Part shown: in pieces, positions 59,256 through 64,000 of the stretch
Numbering within the stretch: position 1 is the stretch's first letter
Layout: the number at the start of each line of letters is the position of its first letter
From: Pilaira anomala
Taxonomy: Eukaryota > Mucoromycota > Mucoromycetes > Mucorales > Mucoraceae
Direction of reading: 5' to 3'
NCBI GenBank assembly: GCA_025716855.1
Contig: JAIXMQ010000003.1
Coordinates: 248,001 to 312,000 of the forward strand
DNA length: 64,000 nucleotides
Made by a program: the position numbers and the translations under genes
The notes under the pieces: model-generated
What the model saw: only the letters and a program-made list of their open reading frames with translations
Told to the model about the DNA's origin: nothing
Database searches by the model: none

Positions 59256-60516
59256 CAAAAAAAAAAAAAAAATTTATTTATGTAAATTGTTTTTAAAAAG
59301 TTGATCTATTATTATTTAGAGTACGTTTGATACAATGACAGACCTTGTGTGTGAATATGAACCTTGGAAAGGAGGCCTTGTCCATAAAGGCATGAAGGTA
59401 AAAAGCTACTATAATATATATATATATATATATATTGAAAGCAAGATAGACTAAAATTATCTCCCAGTCAAGTGCTACATGGTTCTTTCGTCATATTGCA
59501 CCTAAATTAATTGCATACGTCAATAAACATTCAACTACTTCACTTTATATTGTAGGTCATAGCTTAGGTGCATCCACTGCAGCCATTTTGACCATCATGC
59601 TTCAAGATTATATCAACGAATTTAGAAAAGGAAAAGATGGTAAATTTAGTATTTACAGTATAGGATATGCTCCTGCCTGTGGATTAAGCTTGGATCTAGC
59701 GAATAAATACAAGGTAAAATAATTCTTACTTTGTATTAAACGATGATGTGATTATGTAATACGTATAAGTAAATAGGATCAAATTCAATCGATTGTGTTT
59801 GCAGATGATTTTGTGAGTAAACTCAGTTATGGATCCATGATGGATGTAAAGGAACTGATTATTGCAGGTGCAGAAGCAGCGAAAGAAATGGGAATTGGAC
59901 AGTTGTTTTGGACGGGCGAATTGGATAATAACAAGAAATGGAAAAAAGCTTTTGAACGTGTTGCAGAGTGTCGTCGTCGATGCTTAGAGTCCATGTCAAA
60001 TCCAAGAGTAAAATATATTTTTTTCTTTTATTATTTCATTTCTATTTGACTTAATTTTTCTTTCTTTCAAAGCTTTATGTAGCAGGCACTGTATACCAAT
60101 TTTGGCTGGTAAGTGATGACATATATATATATATATACACATATATGCAATGAGCTATACACTAATAAGATATATAGGACCCTATTCCTAATAACGAATC
60201 ACGTATTGTGATAGAACGCGCAACACCTGAAAAAGTATCAACCGAGTTAATTATACGCATGTCCATCTTACTGGATCATTTACCAACAAATTTTGACGTT
60301 GCATTTAAACGGGCCTTAGAAACATTAGATGTAGGTCCAGAAAGTGATACTCGATTTAACCGTAGCGATGAAGAACATCGTCCTGAAGTGAAGCATCCAG
60401 AAAGACCTGCCATGCAAGATAAGGCATTTGAGTCCGTTGCTGAGCTTGGATTGAAGGGAACTACGGAACGACGTGGTGGTGAAGGAAATATCATAGGTCA
60501 AGAAGGAAGAACTTAA
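57650..60516 (+). CDS. C2-domain class-3 lipase, sn1-diacylglycerol-lipase-like
   Basis: Nine exons (57650-57718, 57793-57859, 57954-58783, 58837-59217, 59320-59397, 59468-59713, 59777-60007, 60073-60108, 60178-60516) give 758 residues. Residues ~24-110 form a C2-like domain (ITIHSCFLNITV, YVTITLG, FDTIQLDLYD, HVGRAEIRIRNLEG). The lipase core has FIARDRKLNAIVLSIRGTM, nucleophile Ser507 in YIVGHSLGAS, a likely Asp at 567-568 in FADDFVSKLS and a likely His680 in LLDHLPTNF. This arrangement matches eukaryotic DAG lipases without the four N-terminal membrane helices of animal DAGLs. It probably hydrolyses glycerolipids at membranes, with the C2 domain aiding docking. The Ser-rich insert at ~190-300 is disordered. 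Confidence 0.9.
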
Positions 60517-60719
60517 TCCTCTCTCTTTTTGCAATTATTATATATAACTTTTATTTTGACATTTAAAGTACATATGTACAAATAAATCCCATTTTCATAG
60601 AATATTCACTCAAAAAAAAAAAAAAAAAAAAAAAAAATGCCCCTCCAAAAAAAATTGTATTTTCTTGTATAAGCTTTATTTGTGATATATTTCTCTCTCT
60701 TTCTCTCTCATTTTTCTCT

Positions 60720-61525
60720 CTAAGCAACCTTGGGCTCGTTTCCTTCTTGTTCTTCAAACTGATCCTCTTGCGTAATAACTCTTAGAACCGATTTTTTACT
60801 TGTTTCTTGTAACTCGCCCGCTATAAGTAATTCATCCAAAATGAAATATGCCTAGATGAAAAAAAAAAACATATCAGCTATTTGTATCTATGTATCATGG
60901 TTCTTTTCTTCGTTACCTTTTGAAAGTTGAAAATTAAATCAAGTTCACAAACCTATGACAAAGTAGTTGAGATATAAGGTTTTTTTTTTTCTAATTTTTT
61001 TTTTTTTAAAAAAAAAAGAGTAACTAAACTACTTACGTTTCCGAAATAACGATCAAGAATTTCTACATAACGATGAATAATCTCGAGTGTGATGAGTTCG
61101 TTATCATCTTGGTTGATACCACATACAAAAAAAAGACTTGCATATCTAAATAAAGTAGGCGCGGTTAAAAAAAAAGTTTCTCTCTCTCTGTATGCTGGTG
61201 TTGCTATTGTTAATATTACCTCCTGTATACGATTTTTTGGTCTATTTAAAATGAATGAATTTAACAACAATAGAATGAAGAGTGACAAGAAATGCTTTAC
61301 CTTTATACTCTAAGAAATTACACATCTTCACTCTTCTAGCTAACACGAGTTGAGTGGCGTCTTTCACAATCTTTGCTTTTTCTTTAGGTGGGATAGTGAC
61401 AAACCACTTTGTAAGACGAACTTTGCCTTGTCGACTGACGAGTAATAACCAGTTTATCTATTAAAAGAACGAATTTATTTAAAACCATCTCCTTCTTTTT
61501 CTCTAGTAGATGAGCTTACTGGCAT
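60720..61525 (-). CDS. AP-1 clathrin adaptor sigma subunit
   Basis: Six exons (61525-61520, 61457-61301, 61241-61220, 61145-61037, 60952-60917, 60851-60720) give 153 residues, close to the 158 of human AP1S1. The chain follows the small adaptin all along: [85 protein letters not shown] with [15 protein letters not shown] and the ETSKKSVLR tail favour AP-1 over AP-2. It acts at the trans-Golgi and endosomes. The first coding exon is only 6 bases (Met-Pro) and exon 3 is 22 bases. It is convergent with the lipase gene, 203 bases between stops. Confidence 0.92.
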
Positions 61526-61782
61526 CTTTTTAAACAAGTGAAAATATAAACAAAAAAAAAAGAGAAAGCGTTTTATAATTTCTGTTCGAAAAGGTTCACA
61601 AATTAAAATTTAGTGAAAAGTGCACCTAGAACTTTTTTCCATGACCGGACTCTATTCAATTAATTTTAGAAAGCATTAAAAGTAAATAAAAGGGAAAGCA
61701 ATAATATAATTATAAAATTTCAGATTTTATTTAATACATTTTTTTTTTAAATATATGATAAGCTAAACTATTATTTTGTTAT
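61526..61782. other. Short intergenic gap
   Basis: 257 bases between the start of AP-1 sigma and the end of the large HAD-fusion gene, both on the minus strand. It should hold the AP-1 sigma promoter and the 3' end of the HAD gene. No gene is seen. Confidence 0.6.
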
Positions 61783-64000
61783 TTAACCAATGATGGTTTC
61801 AGCAACTGTTTCAACAGTTTCGGCTACAGTAGAGATAACTCTTTGGAACCAAGAGCGAGTAACAGGGACTTCAACCTTAGTATAGTATACCTTGGTTTGA
61901 TAGAAAGATTCAAAACTTTCAGAGAAAATATCAAGAGCACTGAATTCAAGATCGAATTCTTCGTGAGTAGCATAACCACCAGTAGCGGCACCAACGGCAC
62001 CAGCAGCAGATTGACTGTAACGGTTGATCATGACTGTCTTGGAACCATAATCCTTAGCAGCAGCGAGAATCTTGGGGTTAGAAGAGACGACAGCAAGTTC
62101 ACTTGCATCGTTCAAACCAAGAAGCATAGCAGTGTTAGTAACTACAGTAACTTCTTCAGGAGTACCATTGTTGATAGTACAAGCAGCAAACATGTCTGCA
62201 GTGAACTGAGCGTGCCAGCAGAGACAACCAGCACGAGCGAGATCCATCATAGTACGGATGGTGAAAGCATGAGAGATAGCAACAGCATAGACACCATCTA
62301 ATTGTTTGATCTTACGGATACTTGCAGAAGCATCTTCAAAGAGTTCAAGCTTGGTCCAGGCACCACAGAGAGCCAAAATTTCAGCTTCGGTAAAAGCACC
62401 TTCAATACCAAATTCAACCAAGATTAATCTGAAAGTGATCAAGAGAATAGAGAGATCGGATTCAGAGTGCTTAGCCTTAAGACGGTATTCGAGGTAAAGA
62501 TTATACCAACGAACAATAAGCTTTTGAACATCGACATGAGCAAAAGTGAAAGAGTCCTTCATGGTGACAATGGCATACCATGCTTTAGCAACAGAGGCAC
62601 GGTAGTTGACAACAGAATCAATCAAGTCAAATGCAAATACCTTGACTCCCTTGAAAGAATCAGGAATTTGGGTAGTTTCGACCCAGGTCATGGTCTTGCC
62701 TTGGAAACCACAAGCAATAGCACATTCGGCAGTAGCTTCAATAGCAGCACAAGTCTTGTGTTTAGCTTGTTCTTGAATTACACAGAACTTTTCTTCGATC
62801 AATTCGACTTCAGATGTCTTGATAACGTGTTCAATAACAGAGACTTGTTCAGATACAATAGTGTAGATAGTATCCAAAGACTCAATGGCATGTTGTTGCG
62901 TGTTCTTGACAGTGGTAGAGATATCTGATGATTCCTCAGTTACAGTATAATTAAAATCAATGGATTCCTTGGATTCCTTGATAATCAATTTAGCTTCTTC
63001 AAGAGAGCAAGCAATAATCTTTTGGACTTCGGTCTCATAAGATTCACCAGAAACATAGGTGATGGTCTTGAGTCTTCCGAACAAGATGTCATACCAACCA
63101 GCAAATCGAGACTTGGTATGATCAACAGTACAGAGTAAGGCCTTACGAGTTTCAGTTTCAGCTTGTTCAATAGACTCGTAAATAACTTGAGTCTTGGTTA
63201 CTGGCTTAGTTATAATGACACTGACTTCAGATTCAGTAGTACCGGTTTCCTTGTAGATTTCAGTCTTGACCTTACTAAGTTCAACAGAAGTGGTCTTGTT
63301 GAATTGGACCTTAGCGGCATCAATATCAATCTTTTGAACAACCTTAGAGTCATCATTAGAGGACTCAGTTATGGTCTTCTTAATATCATTCACTTGAGTC
63401 TTGATAGACCATTGAAGCTTATCGTAGAAAGAAACAGAGCCAGAGATAACGTCGGGAGTCTTGACGTATTCTTCCTTGGATTCTTCAATAACTACTTGAA
63501 GCTTAGCCTCTTCTTCCTTGATAGCAGTTTCGATGTCTTCGGTACAGTCACCTACTTCGATCATGGAGTTGATCTTTTCGATCATACCGACAAACCAGCC
63601 GTAAGTACGCTTAGTAGTATCTTCGAGCTTTTGACAAGTCTTAGCGCCTTCCACTATAATTAATAAAATGTTAGTTAGCTTTTTTTTTCTCAGTTAGGTA
63701 TAAAGTAACTTACAAGTAATCTTCTCCTTGGAGACAATAACTTCGGTTTGCTTCTTATCTTCAACCTTGGGGACTTCAGTTTGTTTCTTTTCTTGTTCAA
63801 AGATTTCAACCTTAGCCTTAACGAGCTCATTTTCAGTAGTCTTCTTGAATTCGGACTTGACAACTTCAATATCAATCTTTTGGACAACCTTGGAGTCATC
63901 ATTAGATGATTCCTTGATGGTCTTCTTAATGTCATTGACTTGGTTCTTAATAGACCATTGGAGCTTATCATAGAAAGAGATAGAACCAGCAATGGCAGCA
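61783..64000 (-). CDS. Helical-repeat protein with degenerate C-terminal HAD domain (5' part beyond the window)
   Basis: Two exons are visible: the last (63653-61783, 622 residues plus stop) and the end of the one before (to 63714, running off the edge). The N-terminal part is built from long repeated helical modules. SFYDKLQWSIKTQVNDIKKT and SNDDSKVVQKIDI occur in both exons, nearly identical at DNA level too, and a GW-[x]-EEAKL-[x]-ESKE pattern recurs. The C-terminal ~250 residues resemble a haloacid-dehalogenase fold: KVFAFDLIDSVVNYRASVAK (nucleophile-like Asp), VYAVAISHAFTIRTMMDLAR, and ELAVVSSNPKILAAAKDYGS. The Lys of motif III (usually GAYKPD) reads TINNGTP, and the second Asp pair is absent, so catalysis is doubtful. 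No signal peptide can be judged. The role is unknown; a structural protein with a borrowed fold is an inference. Confidence 0.7.

Overview
The window is nuclear DNA of a filamentous fungus, most likely an early-diverging zygomycete (Mucoromycota, Mucorales-like). The evidence is direct. The DNA is very AT-rich with many A/T homopolymers. Nearly every conserved gene is cut by short GT-AG introns. The gene set also fits, with a CSL (CBF1/Su(H)/LAG-1) transcription factor, a spectraplakin-like giant, Sel1-repeat genes and a diacylglycerol-lipase-like enzyme. I cannot name the species. I rebuilt exon-intron structures by hand from splice sites, reading phase and family motifs. In almost every multi-exon model the exon lengths add up to a whole number of codons.

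Layout. 0-5.7 kb: a possible first exon at the left edge, a LEA-like mitochondrial protein (+), a PDCD2/Tsr4 ribosome-assembly chaperone (-) and an AidB-type acyl-CoA dehydrogenase (-). 5.7-10.9 kb: an accessory stretch with one intact Sel1-repeat gene (-), a decayed copy of it on one side and a fainter possible relic on the other, and a minisatellite. 11-14.2 kb: a leucine-rich, extremely acidic protein (+). 15.2-24.4 kb: a 3028-residue spectraplakin-like cytolinker (-) with two CH domains, spectrin-like helices and a GAS2/GAR domain. 24.4-29.2 kb: a gene desert with long homopolymers. 29.2-32.4 kb: the CSL factor (-). 34.2-34.9 kb: Arp2/3 subunit 4 (-). 35.7-38.4 kb: a secreted protein with two tandem-repeat arrays (+).

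38.5-48.7 kb: a peroxiredoxin-like protein (-), SUMO-activating enzyme subunit UBA2 (-), mitochondrial LETM1 (+), a Baeyer-Villiger-type flavin monooxygenase (+) and a UBAC2/Dsc2-type ER rhomboid pseudoprotease (-). 49-51 kb: an F-box-like gene (-) and a decayed tandem copy. 51.4-64 kb: mitochondrial GatA (+), a LIM-LIM-C1-RhoGAP protein (+), FAM32A (+), a C2-lipase of the DAG lipase type (+), AP-1 sigma adaptin (-), and a large helical-repeat protein with a degenerate HAD domain that runs off the right edge (-).

There are no operons and no sign of one dedicated gene cluster. Several genes share broad themes: cytoskeleton and polarity (spectraplakin, ARPC4, RhoGAP), ubiquitin/SUMO and ER quality control (UBA2, UBAC2, F-box-like) and mitochondria (LETM1, GatA, LEA-like). 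The most unusual items are the spectraplakin-like gene, the HAD/helical-repeat fusion, the minimal coding exons (an ATG-only exon in ARPC4, a 6-nt exon in AP-1 sigma), splice acceptors preceded by poly-A, and two small gene families caught in the act of duplication and decay.
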